Source: Azospirillum brasilense
GTDB taxonomy: Bacteria; Pseudomonadota; Alphaproteobacteria; Azospirillales; Azospirillaceae
Length of the DNA stretch: 64,000 bases
Assembly (NCBI RefSeq): GCF_008365405.1
Contig: NZ_QOKV01000001.1
Location: forward strand, 186,001 to 250,000
Direction of reading: 5' to 3'
In this document: positions 48,499-61,063 of the stretch, one piece after another
How positions within the stretch are numbered: position 1 is the first letter of the stretch
Layout: every line of letters starts with the position of its first letter
Program-made: the position numbers and the translations under genes
The notes under the pieces: generated by a model
The model's input: the letters and a program-made list of their open reading frames with translations, nothing else
What the model was told of the DNA's origin: nothing
Databases searched by the model: none

Positions 48499-49236
48499 TT
48501 ACCCGCGCCCGCGCTCCTTCTCGATCCGGTCGTAGGCGGCGTTGATGGCGGCGACCTTCTGCGTCGCCAGATCCACGAACTCCTGCGGCATGCCCTGGGC
48601 GATCAGCACGTCCGGGTGATGCTCGCGCACCAGACGGCGATGCGCGGCCTTGATCGCCTCGTCGCTGGCCCGGCGGGAGACGCCGAGCACGCCATAGGGA
48701 TCGGTCTCGTTCGGCGTGCCGGCGATGTGGTGCCCGGCGACGATGCGCTCGAACTCCTCATCGGTGAAGCCGAAGATGTGGGCAACGGTGCGCAGATACT
48801 CGACTTCCGTCTCGTGCAGCTCGTCGTCGGCCTCGGCGATGGCCAGCAGGCTGTCGAGCAGCTCCTCCAGCACGGCGCGGCGGTCCTCGAACAGCCCGGC
48901 GATCTGCTGGGCGTATTCCTCGAAGCCGTGGGTGTCCTTGCGGGCGAGGTCGAAGACGTGGCCCACCGTGTCCAGCTCCTCCGGCGGGACGCGGAACAGG
49001 CGCTTGAAGGTGTCCACCTCCACCCGCTTCACCACGCCGTCGGCGCGGGCCATCTTCGCCGACAGGGCGATCACGCCGATGGTGAAGGCGATGGACTTGG
49101 TCCCATCCGCCGGGCCGCACAGGCCGCGGATGCCGCGCCCCACCGCATAGCCGGCGGCCAGACCGATCAGGCCCCCGATCGGCCCGCCGATGGTGAAACC
49201 GGCCGCCCCGCCCAGGACGCTGCCCCAGATGCTCAT
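48499..49236 (-). CDS. djlA: DjlA-like co-chaperone (TerB + DnaJ)
   Basis: Protein of 245 residues. Gly-rich hydrophobic N-terminus ('GAAGFTIGGPIGGLIGLAAG') that may insert in the membrane, a TerB-type domain (about 50-170, 'ALSAKMARADGVVKRVEVDTF'), and a C-terminal J domain with 'HRRLVREHHPDV' carrying the HPD motif. It should stimulate DnaK. Start at 49236 (MSIWGSV). Monocistronic, divergent from the GNAT gene. Confidence 0.89.
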   Translation of the reverse strand: MSIWGSVLGGAAGFTIGGPIGGLIGLAAGYAVGRGIRGLCGPADGTKSIAFTIGVIALSAKMARADGVVKRVEVDTFKRLFRVPPEELDTVGHVFDLARKDTHGFEEYAQQIAGLFEDRRAVLEELLDSLLAIAEADDELHETEVEYLRTVAHIFGFTDEEFERIVAGHHIAGTPNETDPYGVLGVSRRASDEAIKAAHRRLVREHHPDVLIAQGMPQEFVDLATQKVAAINAAYDRIEKERGRG

Positions 49237-49556
49237 TCTTATCCGCCTTTCGACCGCTGGAGCAGCATACCGGCAGTCCGGCACCGCGCCAACCGGCCCA
49301 TACTTTTTCGTTGTTTCCCAAAATCTTCGCGCGCCGCACCCTTTTCATCCGTTGGGGGTATGGGATTTTCCGGCGGGGCGGAATGTTGCTGCACTGCAAC
49401 AGAGCCGTGCCGTCATCGCCAGAGGTCTTGCCCTTCGGTCTCGCCTTCGTCATGTTGCGTCGCAACAAAAGAGGACGGTCGATCCAGGCCGCCGATGGGG
49501 AAGCGGACGACGCGAAGCGGTGCGATGTCCCGAATCACCAGCGCCACGAGTCCCCC
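49237..49556. promoter_or_regulatory. Divergent region, djlA / GNAT gene
   Basis: 320 bp. It holds two GTTGC...GCAAC inverted repeats (49385-49400 and 49454-49466) that could be operators. No gene is convincing. Confidence 0.35.
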
Positions 49557-50111
49557 ATGTCCGCCATCCGCAAGCTTCTCCCCGCCGAGCGCGGCCAATA
49601 CCGCGCGCATCTGCTGCGGCTGGACAAGGCGGACCGCTACGCCCGCTTCACCGGCACCGTCTCCGACGAGGTCATCGTCAAACATTGCGAGTCGCTCGAC
49701 TGGACGCGGACCGCGCTGCTCGGCCTGTTCGACCGCGGCGAGCTGCGCGGCGCGGTGGAGCTGTGCTTCGACCGGTTGCTGTGGCCCGGCGCGGCGGAGC
49801 TGGCGATCAGCGTCGAGAAAGGGTTTCAGGGGCAGGGCGTCGGCTCCACCCTGGTCCGCCGCTCGCTGGCCATCGCCGCCAACCGGGGCATCCGGCAGGT
49901 CCATATGATGTGCTTGGCCGACAACACCCGCATGCGCGCCCTGTCGCGCCGCTTCGGCGGAACGATGGAGCGCGACGGCGGTGAGTTCGCCATCACCTTC
50001 GACCTGCCGCGGCCTTCCCAGGTCTCGCTGGCGCTGGAGGCGTTCGAGGACGGGGCGGGGGCCGTGAACGCCATGCTGGACGGGTTGCCCGCGCTGCTCA
50101 AGGCGGCCTGA
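49557..50111 (+). CDS. GNAT-family N-acetyltransferase
   Basis: Protein of 184 residues. The acetyl-CoA loop is 'VEKGFQGQGVGSTLVRRSL' (Q/RxxGxG/A), with 'LCFDRLLWPGAAELAI' before it and 'NTRMRALSRRFGG' after. The N-terminus ('YRAHLLRLDKADRYARF') is the type seen in small GNAT proteins of this order. The acceptor is unknown. The ATG at 49557 is chosen since upstream open sequence is not GNAT-like. Confidence 0.83.
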   Translation: MSAIRKLLPAERGQYRAHLLRLDKADRYARFTGTVSDEVIVKHCESLDWTRTALLGLFDRGELRGAVELCFDRLLWPGAAELAISVEKGFQGQGVGSTLVRRSLAIAANRGIRQVHMMCLADNTRMRALSRRFGGTMERDGGEFAITFDLPRPSQVSLALEAFEDGAGAVNAMLDGLPALLKAA

Positions 50112-50221
50112 CCGGACGGGCAGGGGAACGAAGCGCATCCCACCCTTTCGTGCACCCCGTCTTGACCGGCGGCGGCGTATGGTCACACTCCCCGTAAAGC
50201 CAAGACATCAGGGAGTGGGAT

Positions 50222-53830
<3,609 letters not shown>

Positions 53831-53839
53831 GGGGGGGAA

Positions 53840-53981
53840 TCCCTCTCCCGCCCCGGGAGAGGGAAGGGGCCCGTGCACCGCACGGGAAGGGTGAGGGTGC
53901 TGCCAAGAATCGGTGCGCTGATTCTCGTACGACCCTCACCCGCCCGCTTTCGCGGGCACCCTCTCCCGGGGCGGGAGAGGG
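53840..53981. repeat. Composite palindromic element after the oxoprolinase gene
   Basis: CCCTCTCCC...GGGAGAGGG, a GTGC-type inner stem, GGGTGAGGGT, a GATTCTCG string, an inverted ACCCTCACCC and a CCCTCTCCC/GGGAGAGGG end. Block order matches the copy inside murB at 29452-29571. Confidence 0.75.
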
Positions 53982-54105
53982 ACTTGGGCGCAAGCCCCCC
54001 ACCCATGCGCGCGAGTCGCTTGTCTGCGCGGGCGGCGGGGCTTAGCTTCTCCGGTCCTACCACCGCACGGCATCGTGCCAAAAGGACCCCCGGGGAGATT
54101 CGTCC

Positions 54106-55509
54106 ATGACCGCCGTACCCGCCGCCCAGCCTCGCGTCGCCTTCACCGACGAGATGAAGGCCGAGTTCAAGGCCCTGCTTGGGGACCGCTTCACCACCGC
54201 CGCGGCGGTACGCGAGCATCACGGCAAGGACGAATCCTACCACCCCAACTTCCCGCCCGACGGCGTCGCCTTCGCCACCTCCACCGAGGAGGTCAGCGCC
54301 ATCGTCAAGCTCTGCGCCAAGCACAAGCTGCCGATCATTCCCTTCGGCACCGGCACCTCGCTGGAGGGTGGCGTCGCGGCGCTGGCCGGCGGCGTCTGCA
54401 TCGACGTGTCGAACATGAAGGAGGTCCTGCGCGTCAGCCCGGAGGACCTCGACGTCACGGTCCAGGCCGGCGTGACCCGCAAGCAGCTCAACGAGCATCT
54501 GCGCGACACCGGCCTGTTCTTCCCCATCGACCCCGGCGCCGACGCCTCGCTCGGCGGCATGGCCTCCACCCGCGCCAGCGGCACCAACGCCGTGCGCTAC
54601 GGCACCATGCGCGAGAACGTGCTGGGGCTGACCGTGGTGCTGGCCGACGGCCGGATCATCAAGACCGGCGGGCGCGCCCGCAAGTCCGCCGCCGGCTATG
54701 ACCTGACCCGCCTGTTCGTCGGGGCGGAAGGCACGCTCGGCATCATCACCGAGGTGACGCTGCGCCTCTACGGCATCCCGGAGGCGATCTCGTCGGCGGT
54801 CTGCCCGTTCAACGACATCCGCGGCGCCGTGGACACGGTGATCCAGACCATCCAGTCCGGCATCCCGGTCGCCCGCATCGAGTTGCTGGACGAGGTCCAG
54901 ATGGACGCGGTGAACAAGTATTCCAAGCTGGACTACAAGGTGGCCCCGACCCTGTTCTTCGAGTTCCACGGCACCGCCGCCGGGGTGAAGGAGCAGGCGG
55001 AGATGGTCTCGGCCATCGCCGCGGAGTATGGCGGCAGCGAATTCACCTGGGCGACCCGTCCGGAGGACCGCTCCAAGCTCTGGCAGGCCCGCCACGACGG
55101 CTATTACGCGGCGCTGGCGCTGCGCCCCGGCTCCAAGGGCTGGCCGACCGACGTCTGCGTGCCGATTTCGCGGCTGGCCGACTGCATCCTGGAGACCAAG
55201 AAGGACATCGCCGAATCCTCGATGCTGGCCCCGCTGGTCGGCCATGTCGGCGACGGCAACTTCCACCTCGTCTACGTCATCGACCCCGACAAGCCGGAGG
55301 AAATGGCCGAGGCCAAGCGCCTGAACGACCGCATGGTCGACCGGGCGCTGGCCATGGGCGGCACCTGCACCGGCGAGCACGGCATCGGCTACGGCAAGAT
55401 GGAGTTCCTGGAGAAGGAGGCCGGCGACGCCTTCGCCGTGATGGGCGAGCTGAAGCGCGCCTTCGACCCGGACAACCGGATGAATCCCGGCAAGGTCGTC
55501 CGGTTCTGA
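54106..55509 (+). CDS. FAD-linked D-lactate/glycolate-type dehydrogenase
   Basis: Flavoprotein of 467 residues of the VAO type. FAD domain 'IIPFGTGTSLEGG', 'DPGADASLGGMASTRASGT' and 'LFVGAEGTLGIITEVTLRLYG'; cap domain and C-terminal 'VGHVGDGNFHLVYVIDP' and 'CTGEHGIGYGK' with active-site His residues. It resembles cytochrome-type D-lactate dehydrogenase (Dld) and GlcD; the substrate cannot be fixed from sequence. No glcE/F-type genes adjoin, which favours the single-chain lactate form. A convergent dehydrogenase follows after a strong terminator. Confidence 0.87.
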   Translation: MTAVPAAQPRVAFTDEMKAEFKALLGDRFTTAAAVREHHGKDESYHPNFPPDGVAFATSTEEVSAIVKLCAKHKLPIIPFGTGTSLEGGVAALAGGVCIDVSNMKEVLRVSPEDLDVTVQAGVTRKQLNEHLRDTGLFFPIDPGADASLGGMASTRASGTNAVRYGTMRENVLGLTVVLADGRIIKTGGRARKSAAGYDLTRLFVGAEGTLGIITEVTLRLYGIPEAISSAVCPFNDIRGAVDTVIQTIQSGIPVARIELLDEVQMDAVNKYSKLDYKVAPTLFFEFHGTAAGVKEQAEMVSAIAAEYGGSEFTWATRPEDRSKLWQARHDGYYAALALRPGSKGWPTDVCVPISRLADCILETKKDIAESSMLAPLVGHVGDGNFHLVYVIDPDKPEEMAEAKRLNDRMVDRALAMGGTCTGEHGIGYGKMEFLEKEAGDAFAVMGELKRAFDPDNRMNPGKVVRF

Positions 55510-55520
55510 TGCGAGGGAAT

Positions 55521-55542
55521 GGGGAGCGCCGCGGCGCTCCCC
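55521..55542. terminator. Bidirectional hairpin between convergent genes
   Basis: GGGGAGCGCC at 55521-55530 and GGCGCTCCCC at 55533-55542 form a perfect 10-bp stem. It lies 11 bp past one stop and 6 bp before the other, so it can serve both; T-runs are short. Confidence 0.65.
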
Positions 55543-55548
55543 CTCCGT

Positions 55549-56430
55549 TCAGCGCGTCATGCGCGTCATCAAGCTGGAGGTGTCCAGCCGGTTGCCGCCC
55601 ATCCCCTGCACCTCGGCGTAGAACTGGTCAACCAGGGCGGTGACGGGCAGGCTGGCGCCGTTGTTGCGCGCCTCGCCCAGCACGATGCCCAGGTCCTTGC
55701 GCATCCAGTCCACGGCGAAGCCGAAGTCGAACGTGCCGTCCAGCATGGTCTTGGCGCGGTTGTCCATCTGCCAGGACTGCGCCGCCCCCTTTCCGATCAC
55801 ATCCACGACCTTGTGGCCGTCCAGCCCGGCCTTCTGCGCGAAGGCCATGCCCTCGGCCAGACCCTGCAGCAGACCGGCGATGCAGATCTGGTTGACCATC
55901 TTGGTCAGCTGACCGGCGCCCGCCGGCCCCATGTGGGTGACGGAGCGGCCGTAGCAGGCCATCAGCGGCTGGGCACGGGCGAAGGCGTCGGCGTCGCCGC
56001 CCACCATCACCGTCAGAACCCCGTTCTCCGCCCCGGCCTGTCCGCCGGACACCGGCGCGTCGAGGAAGAACAGGCCGCGCTCGCGGGCCAGCTCGGCCAT
56101 CTCGCGCGAGACGGTGGCGGAGACGGTGGAATGGTCGGCGACGATGGTGCCGGGCTTCATGGCGCCCATCGCCTCGCCGGCCACCGCCCGCACGTCGTCG
56201 TCGCCCCCGACGCAGAGGAAGACCACCTCGGCGTCGCGGGCGGCCTCGGCCGGCGTGGCGGCGCTGGCGCCGCCGAAGCGGGCGGTCCAGGCCTCGGCCT
56301 TGGCGGCGGTGCGGTTGAAGACGGTCACCCGGTGGCCGCCCCGGACGGCCAGATGGCCGGCCATGGGAAAGCCCATCGTGCCAAGCCCAAGAAAGGCGAC
56401 GGAGCGGGAATCGGTCGCGGTGTCGGCCAT
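55549..56430 (-). CDS. Beta-hydroxyacid dehydrogenase (3-hydroxyisobutyrate family)
   Basis: NAD(P)-dependent enzyme of 293 residues. Rossmann 'VAFLGLGTMGFPMAGHL', 'DAPVSGGQAGAENG' and the catalytic Lys in 'AGQLTKMVNQI' are the signatures. Substrates of the family include 3-hydroxyisobutyrate, tartronate semialdehyde and succinic semialdehyde (GLYR type); this one cannot be assigned. Start at 56430 (MADTATD). Confidence 0.88.
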   Translation of the reverse strand: MADTATDSRSVAFLGLGTMGFPMAGHLAVRGGHRVTVFNRTAAKAEAWTARFGGASAATPAEAARDAEVVFLCVGGDDDVRAVAGEAMGAMKPGTIVADHSTVSATVSREMAELARERGLFFLDAPVSGGQAGAENGVLTVMVGGDADAFARAQPLMACYGRSVTHMGPAGAGQLTKMVNQICIAGLLQGLAEGMAFAQKAGLDGHKVVDVIGKGAAQSWQMDNRAKTMLDGTFDFGFAVDWMRKDLGIVLGEARNNGASLPVTALVDQFYAEVQGMGGNRLDTSSLMTRMTR

Positions 56431-56795
56431 GGTCCTGTCTTTCTTCGTTGTATCGGCTGCGGATTGTTTTTTTGTCGGCGGCTGCCCTTGAGTCGCCAAG
56501 CTAGGCCGGGAGCGCGCCCCGATCAAACGCCGTCCGCCGAACGCAGCGCGATTGAAGCGCGGCGGGGTCCTTCCCCCATCCGGCATCCCCGCGTAGCGGC
56601 ACTCTGCCGCGGGAGGCATGACTCTTTCGAACGAGGTTGTCTTGCCGCGCCCTTGCTACCGGCGCGTGATGTGTTAAGACGTAAATGCCGGGTTTGCAGC
56701 GCAGCACCCGGCCATGCCGGCGCAACGGCGCCGGTGAACCAGGGCAGAGCCGGGGCCGCAAGACCCGGGCCGGAGAACAAGGGAAGGATAGCCGC
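56431..56795. promoter_or_regulatory. Divergent region before small gene 56796
   Basis: 365 bp between the dehydrogenase and the small plus-strand gene. No gene is seen. The T-rich run near 56460-56475 belongs to the dehydrogenase leader; a weak TTGCTA/TAAGAC pair near 56650-56680 might be a promoter. Confidence 0.35.
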
Positions 56796-57026
56796 ATGAC
56801 GAATCAGTCGGGTTTCCAGGATGCGCCGCCGGACGAGCGTTCGAACCTCACGGACGAGCAGGAGAGCGCCATCCGCGTCCTCGCCAACAGCCTGCACCGC
56901 CTGAACGACGCCGTCGTCAAGGCCGTGGAAGCCGGCGTGACGGTCGAGCTGATGCGCACGGCCCGCTATCACAACGCGACGGGCAACTGGGGCGACCAGC
57001 TCACCCCGATGATCCGCACCAAGTAA
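56796..57026 (+). CDS. Small acidic/helical protein (76 aa), unrecognised
   Basis: Begins 'MTNQSGFQDAPPDERSN', continues with one amphipathic helical stretch ('EQESAIRVLANSLHRLNDAV') and ends 'NWGDQLTPMIRTK'. GGGAAGGATA precedes the ATG, and an intrinsic terminator follows at 57049, so it looks like a complete one-gene transcript. Family unknown to me; no signal or membrane segment. Confidence 0.65.
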   Translation: MTNQSGFQDAPPDERSNLTDEQESAIRVLANSLHRLNDAVVKAVEAGVTVELMRTARYHNATGNWGDQLTPMIRTK

Positions 57027-57048
57027 GCGGCTCATCCCATCCGACCGG

Positions 57049-57088
57049 AAGGCCTCCCGTCCGAAAGGACAGGGAGGCCTTTCCCTTT
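57049..57088 (+). terminator. Intrinsic terminator after the 76-aa gene
   Basis: AAGGCCTCCCGTCC (57049-57062) pairs with GGACAGGGAGGCCTT (57067-57081), with one bulged base and a GAAA tetraloop; TCCCTTTT follows. Confidence 0.8.
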
Positions 57089-57189
57089 TCGGCATGTCCC
57101 ATCCTGTCTCACCATTGTTCCCGTTGCGGTGCGGAACCGCGGCGCCCTTCACCGGTTCCTTCCTTTTGGCCCACAGCAAGGAAACGGTC

Positions 57190-57378
57190 ATGAAGGACGC
57201 TCAGAACCACACCCCGCAGCGTCAGGGGCAGCGTCAGGGCATGAACGACCGCGAAGCGTTCTGGCGCATGCACTGCCTGTCGGAACCGACCTTCACCGAC
57301 CTCACCCACGGCATCTTCCTGGGGCTGATCTGGTCGGCGGTGCTGTGGGCGCCGATGTTCATCAGCGTTCTGCTCTGA
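57190..57378 (+). CDS. Small single-pass membrane protein (62 aa), unrecognised
   Basis: Polar Gln/His-rich N-terminus ('NHTPQRQGQRQGMNDREAF'), then one hydrophobic segment at the end ('GIFLGLIWSAVLWAPMFISV'). AAGGAA lies 7 nt before the ATG. It stands alone between a terminator and the convergent kinase gene. Function unknown; the tail-anchored form suggests an inner membrane location. Confidence 0.6.
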   Translation: MKDAQNHTPQRQGQRQGMNDREAFWRMHCLSEPTFTDLTHGIFLGLIWSAVLWAPMFISVLL

Positions 57379-57391
57379 TCCTTCCGTCCGG

Positions 57392-59527
57392 TCAGACGGC
57401 TTTTGCGGTGCGGAGCAGGGCGCGGACGCGGGCGGCGAGCTGGTCCGGGGTGAAGGGCTTGGGCAGGACGGCGGCGTCGGCCTTCAGGCCGGTCAGCGAT
57501 TCGGGGCTGTAACCGGAGATCAGCAGAACCCGGATGGCGGGCCAGCGCTCCTGGACCCGCCGCGCCAGATCGATCCCCGACACGCCGTAGGGCATCACGA
57601 CGTCCGTCACGATCACGTCGAAGGCCGCGTCCTGCTCCAGGATCTCCAGCGCGGCGGCGCCGTGGTCGGCGGTTTCCACCTCGAAGCCCTCCTGTGTCAG
57701 CCCCTCCACGGTGGCCATCAGGACCAATGCGTTGTCCTCGACCACCAGCAGGCGGACCGGGCCGGCCGGCTTCGTCTCCACCGCGTCCGGAACCGCTTCC
57801 GTCTCCGGCACCCGGTCGGACACCGGCAGGGTGATACGGACGACCGTGCCGCGGCGCGGCGCGCTGGAGATGGCGGCGTTGCCACCCGACTGGCGGGCGA
57901 AGCCGTAGACCATCGACAGGCCGAGACCCGTCCCCTTGCCGTGCGGCTTGGTGGTGAAGAACGGCTCGAAGGCGCGGGCGGCGACCTCGGGCGGCATGCC
58001 GCTGCCGGTGTCGGTGATCTCCAGAACGGCGAGCGGGCCGTCGGGCGTTTCCTCCTGCCGGGCGGCGATGCGGATGCGCCCACCCGCCGGCATCGCGTCG
58101 CGGGCGTTGACGACCAGATTCAGCACCGCCAGCTCCAGCTGGACCGGGTCCACTTCCACCCGTAGGGGAGCGTTGGGAAGCGCCCAATCCAGCGCGATGT
58201 CGGCGCGGATGGAGCGTTCCAGCAGATCGGCCATGACCCGCAGGGCGTCCCCCAGATCGATCACCTTGGGGTCCACCGCCTCCTGGCGCGAGAAAGCGAG
58301 AAGCTGCCCGGTCAGCGTCCGGGCGCGTTCCAGCGCGGTGCGGGTGCCATCCAGATAGCGTCCCCCCTCCGCCGGCAGATGCCGTTCCATCAGATGCAGG
58401 TTGGCCAGGGCCGCGGTCAGCAGGTTGTTGAAGTCGTGGGCCACGCCCCCGGTCAGCTGGCCCAGCGCCTCCAGTTTCTGCGACTGGCGCAGCGCGTTCT
58501 CCAGCGACTCACGGGCGCGGGCCTCTTCGGTCCAGCGGCGGACGGCCCGCATCTCGCTCTGCGCGCGGCGCAGCGCCAACAGGGTGATGCCGACCAGAGC
58601 CAGCATCGCCGGCACGGTGAAGGCGGCGTATGTCAGGACGTCGTGCGCCCAGCCGGCCCGGATCTCGGCGATCGGGATGCCGTAGGTGACGTAGATCGGG
58701 TAGGGCGCGACCTGCATGAAGCCGTTGAGTCTCGCCACGCCGTCGAGGCGGCCCCGTGTGCGGAACACGCCTTCGGTCTTCCCGGCCGCCATGGCGCCGA
58801 GCAGGAAGCTGTCCGAGGCGTGACGGGCCTGCCGGTCGCCCATCGAGGGGAAACGGACCAGGACCGAGCCGTCGCGGCGGACGAGGGAGATCGCCTCCTT
58901 CGGACCGGCGACGACGAGTTGATAGAAATCGGCCAGATAATCGGTCAGCACCGCGGTCAGCAGCACGCCGTTGAACGGCCCTTCCGGGCCTCCCGCGGCG
59001 GCGCGGCGGCGCGTGACGTTGAACTGCCGCTTGCCCGACCCCCGCCCGGTGATCGCCTCGCTGACGAGGATGCCGGCGTCGCCAGCCGCCTGGGTGCGGA
59101 AATACTCCCGGTCGCCGACGTTGATCAACGGGGCGGGGAACAGGCGGTTGTCGTTGCGCAGCGCGCCGTTGGGATCGACCAGCCCGACGACGCCGATCTG
59201 CGGAAGCTCCTCGACCAGCGTCCTCAGATAGCCGTGCAGGTCATCGGACCGGCCGATCTCGTCCCAGCTCATCCCGGCGGTCCGCTCGTCCAGCCGGTCC
59301 AGGACCTGCTCGACCGTGTCGAAGACCTTCTGCATGTGCTCATGCAGGATCAGCACGGTCTTGCGGATGTTGCGCTCGGCCTGCTCTTCCTCTTCGTAGA
59401 AGTCGCGCCAGGCGATGGCGGTGAACAGCAGGGTGGGGACCAGGACGGAAGCCACCAGGAGGGTACGCAGAAGACGCAACATTCCCGCCGATTCGGTTGC
59501 CAGGGCGTCGAGGTGGCGGAGGGGCAT
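57392..59527 (-). CDS. Hybrid sensor histidine kinase (cache - HisKA - HATPase - REC)
   Basis: Protein of 711 residues. An N-terminal membrane segment near 20-40 ('[18 protein letters not shown]'), a periplasmic cache-like domain (about 45-290, '[18 protein letters not shown]'), a second membrane segment (about 305-325), the H-box '[15 protein letters not shown]' with phospho-His, N/G boxes ('[12 protein letters not shown]', '[10 protein letters not shown]', '[14 protein letters not shown]'), and a C-terminal receiver with Asp in 'VIVTDVVMP'. It senses an extracellular small ligand; no separate regulator gene adjoins. Met at 59482 is an alternative start, just before the first membrane segment. 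Confidence 0.9.
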   Translation of the reverse strand: MPLRHLDALATESAGMLRLLRTLLVASVLVPTLLFTAIAWRDFYEEEEQAERNIRKTVLILHEHMQKVFDTVEQVLDRLDERTAGMSWDEIGRSDDLHGYLRTLVEELPQIGVVGLVDPNGALRNDNRLFPAPLINVGDREYFRTQAAGDAGILVSEAITGRGSGKRQFNVTRRRAAAGGPEGPFNGVLLTAVLTDYLADFYQLVVAGPKEAISLVRRDGSVLVRFPSMGDRQARHASDSFLLGAMAAGKTEGVFRTRGRLDGVARLNGFMQVAPYPIYVTYGIPIAEIRAGWAHDVLTYAAFTVPAMLALVGITLLALRRAQSEMRAVRRWTEEARARESLENALRQSQKLEALGQLTGGVAHDFNNLLTAALANLHLMERHLPAEGGRYLDGTRTALERARTLTGQLLAFSRQEAVDPKVIDLGDALRVMADLLERSIRADIALDWALPNAPLRVEVDPVQLELAVLNLVVNARDAMPAGGRIRIAARQEETPDGPLAVLEITDTGSGMPPEVAARAFEPFFTTKPHGKGTGLGLSMVYGFARQSGGNAAISSAPRRGTVVRITLPVSDRVPETEAVPDAVETKPAGPVRLLVVEDNALVLMATVEGLTQEGFEVETADHGAAALEILEQDAAFDVIVTDVVMPYGVSGIDLARRVQERWPAIRVLLISGYSPESLTGLKADAAVLPKPFTPDQLAARVRALLRTAKAV

Positions 59528-59776
59528 GGGCTTTGGGGGACTTGAGGCGGGGAGGGTGGTGACAGGGCGGGACGCCGTGCGCGGGCCATCGCGGTCAGGA
59601 AGCTATGCCGGTCCGCGGCGATTGGAGCAACCTGAACTTTTCGGCGCCCCTTATGACCTTCAGTGGAAGAGTTGCGAGGCCGGGACCCTTCGCCATGGCC
59701 CCGCAGGGCGGAACCGGCAACAATGCTGCGGGATCGAACTCCCATCGGTGCCCTTCTGCCGCGGAGACCATCAGCC

Positions 59777-60166
59777 ATGCCCCTGAAGCCCATCGAACAC
59801 GCCGACGCCGCACCCGAGGTGCGCGCCGTCTACGACGACATCAAGGCGGCCCGCAACGTGCCGGACGTCAACAATTTCTGGAAGATGACCGCCCATCACC
59901 CGCCGACGCTGAAGCGCACCTGGGAGAGCCTGAAGGAGGTGATGGCCCCCGGCGCGCTGGACCCCATGGTCAAGGAGATGATCTTCGTCGCGGTCAGCGT
60001 GACCAACGGCTGCGACTATTGCATCCGCTCGCACGAGGCGGCGGCGCGGCGCGCCGGCATGACCGACGCCCAGTTCGGCGAGCTGATGGCCGTCATCGGC
60101 ATGGCCAACGAGACCAACCGCCTCGCCAAGGGCTATCAGGTGGAGATCGACGAGGCGTTGGAATAG
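59777..60166 (+). CDS. Carboxymuconolactone decarboxylase-like (AhpD-type) protein
   Basis: Protein of 129 residues, all-helical CMD fold, with the redox motif 'NGCDYCIRSHEAAARRAG' (Cys-x-x-Cys followed by His), as in AhpD-like disulfide reductases. 'WKMTAHHPPTLKRTWESLKE' is the usual N-terminal block. A decarboxylase role is not implied. A convergent hypothetical gene follows after only 4 bp. Confidence 0.88.
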   Translation: MPLKPIEHADAAPEVRAVYDDIKAARNVPDVNNFWKMTAHHPPTLKRTWESLKEVMAPGALDPMVKEMIFVAVSVTNGCDYCIRSHEAAARRAGMTDAQFGELMAVIGMANETNRLAKGYQVEIDEALE

Positions 60167-60170
60167 CCCC

Positions 60171-60584
60171 TCACGCGATGTCGTCGAGGGCGTCCTCCAG
60201 CGACGGGTAGATGCCCTCGGCCAACGAACCGTCCACCCGCACCGGCCGGGGCAGGACGGCCACGGCGTCCAGCGCCCCGCGCAGCGTCAGGCCGGTGACC
60301 TCCACGAAGCCGCCGCGATTGCCGTAGCGCCCGGCGGTCCATTCCGCCCGCTCGGGGTCGCCGGACAACCTCCCATTGCAGGTGATCATCTCGTGGGTGT
60401 CGTCGCCGCCGCGCCGGTTCCAGGCCATGCCGCCGCCCACGCCGCTGCCGATGTCGCGGGGGCGGAAGCCGTGGGGCTGGAGCAGGTCGCGCACGGCGCG
60501 GGACACCACCACGGCCTTGGGATCGATCTCCGTCCCCACGGGGCCGCCCGCCGCGTGGGGTTCCTGTCCGATCGCCTGTTCCAT
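60171..60584 (-). CDS. Protein of unknown function (137 aa)
   Basis: Not recognised. 'RAVRDLLQPHGFRPRDIG' is helical; the middle ('AWNRRGGDDTHEMITCNG') is polar; the end ('LTLRGALDAVAVLPRPVRV') and 'YPSLEDALDDIA' are mixed. No signal peptide. Start chosen at 60584 (MEQAIG) because GGGGAGCGGA lies upstream; a Met at 60611 lacks a site. It is unrelated to the tRNA genes that follow upstream of it. Confidence 0.6.
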   Translation of the reverse strand: MEQAIGQEPHAAGGPVGTEIDPKAVVVSRAVRDLLQPHGFRPRDIGSGVGGGMAWNRRGGDDTHEMITCNGRLSGDPERAEWTAGRYGNRGGFVEVTGLTLRGALDAVAVLPRPVRVDGSLAEGIYPSLEDALDDIA

Positions 60585-60667
60585 GGGTCCGCTCCCCGTC
60601 TGTGTCGCCATGCTCAAACAACAGGCGGGAGCGCGGCCTGTGCCGCAGAGGCGGAGCGGAAAAGCGA

Positions 60668-60697
60668 AAGGGCCGATGCGTCGCCGCATCGGCCCTT
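60668..60697 (-). terminator. Terminator of tRNA-Pro copy 1
   Basis: AAGGGCCGATGCG (60668-60680) pairs with CGCATCGGCCCTT (60685-60697) as a 13-bp stem; TTTCGCTTTTCC follows on the minus strand. Confidence 0.85.
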
Positions 60698-60704
60698 TTC
60701 GTAT

Positions 60705-60781
60705 TGGTCGGAGAGAGAGGATTCGAACCTCCGGCCCCTGCCTCCCGAAAGCAGTGCTCTACCAGGCTGAGCTACTCTCCG
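60705..60781 (-). tRNA. proK: tRNA-Pro (anticodon CGG), copy 1
   Basis: 77 nt with encoded CCA. Acceptor CGGAGAG/CTCTCCG, D-loop 'AGCCTGGTAGA', anticodon loop TTCGGGA giving CGG (reads CCG), T-arm 'GGTTCGAATCC'. It is transcribed from the promoter at 60825-60852. Confidence 0.96.
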
Positions 60782-60824
60782 GTCCAGTCGGTGCCGCCGT
60801 TGCCAGCGTCGCCGTGGAGCGGGT

Positions 60825-60852
60825 GTATAGACCCATTGCCCGTGGGCTGCAA
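60825..60852 (-). promoter_or_regulatory. Promoter of tRNA-Pro copy 1
   Basis: On the minus strand TTGCAG (60852-60847), 16 bp, CTATAC (60830-60825). The tRNA starts about 44 bp downstream. The other copy has the same boxes. Confidence 0.7.
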
Positions 60853-60949
60853 TGGGAATAAGCGGCATTTGCGGAATGTTTTTTTGCCGGGCCGCGAAAG
60901 CCGGTGTGGAGGCCGCCGCAACGGTTGGTTGGTTGGGCCGGAAAAGCGA

Positions 60950-60979
60950 AAGGGCCGATGCGTCACCGCATCGGCCCTT
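60950..60979 (-). terminator. Terminator of tRNA-Pro copy 2
   Basis: Same 13-bp stem as copy 1 (60950-60962 / 60967-60979), loop TCAC instead of TCGC. Confidence 0.85.
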
Positions 60980-60986
60980 GTCGTAT

Positions 60987-61063
60987 TGGTCGGAGAGAGA
61001 GGATTCGAACCTCCGGCCCCTGCCTCCCGAAAGCAGTGCTCTACCAGGCTGAGCTACTCTCCG
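60987..61063 (-). tRNA. proK: tRNA-Pro (anticodon CGG), copy 2
   Basis: 77 nt identical to copy 1, CCA encoded. It lies between the promoter at 61106-61133 and its own terminator, so each copy is an independent unit. Confidence 0.96.

Larger units (their letters stand above)
60658..60785. repeat. Tandem duplication, copy 1 (tRNA-Pro unit)
   Basis: 128 bp matching 60940-61067 at all but two positions, offset exactly 282 bp. Both differences lie in the terminator part; the tRNA parts are identical. Confidence 0.9.

Noticed and set aside
60950..60979. Small RNA gene between the tRNAs
   Set aside because: The hairpin is fully explained as the terminator of the second tRNA-Pro gene and is duplicated with it.
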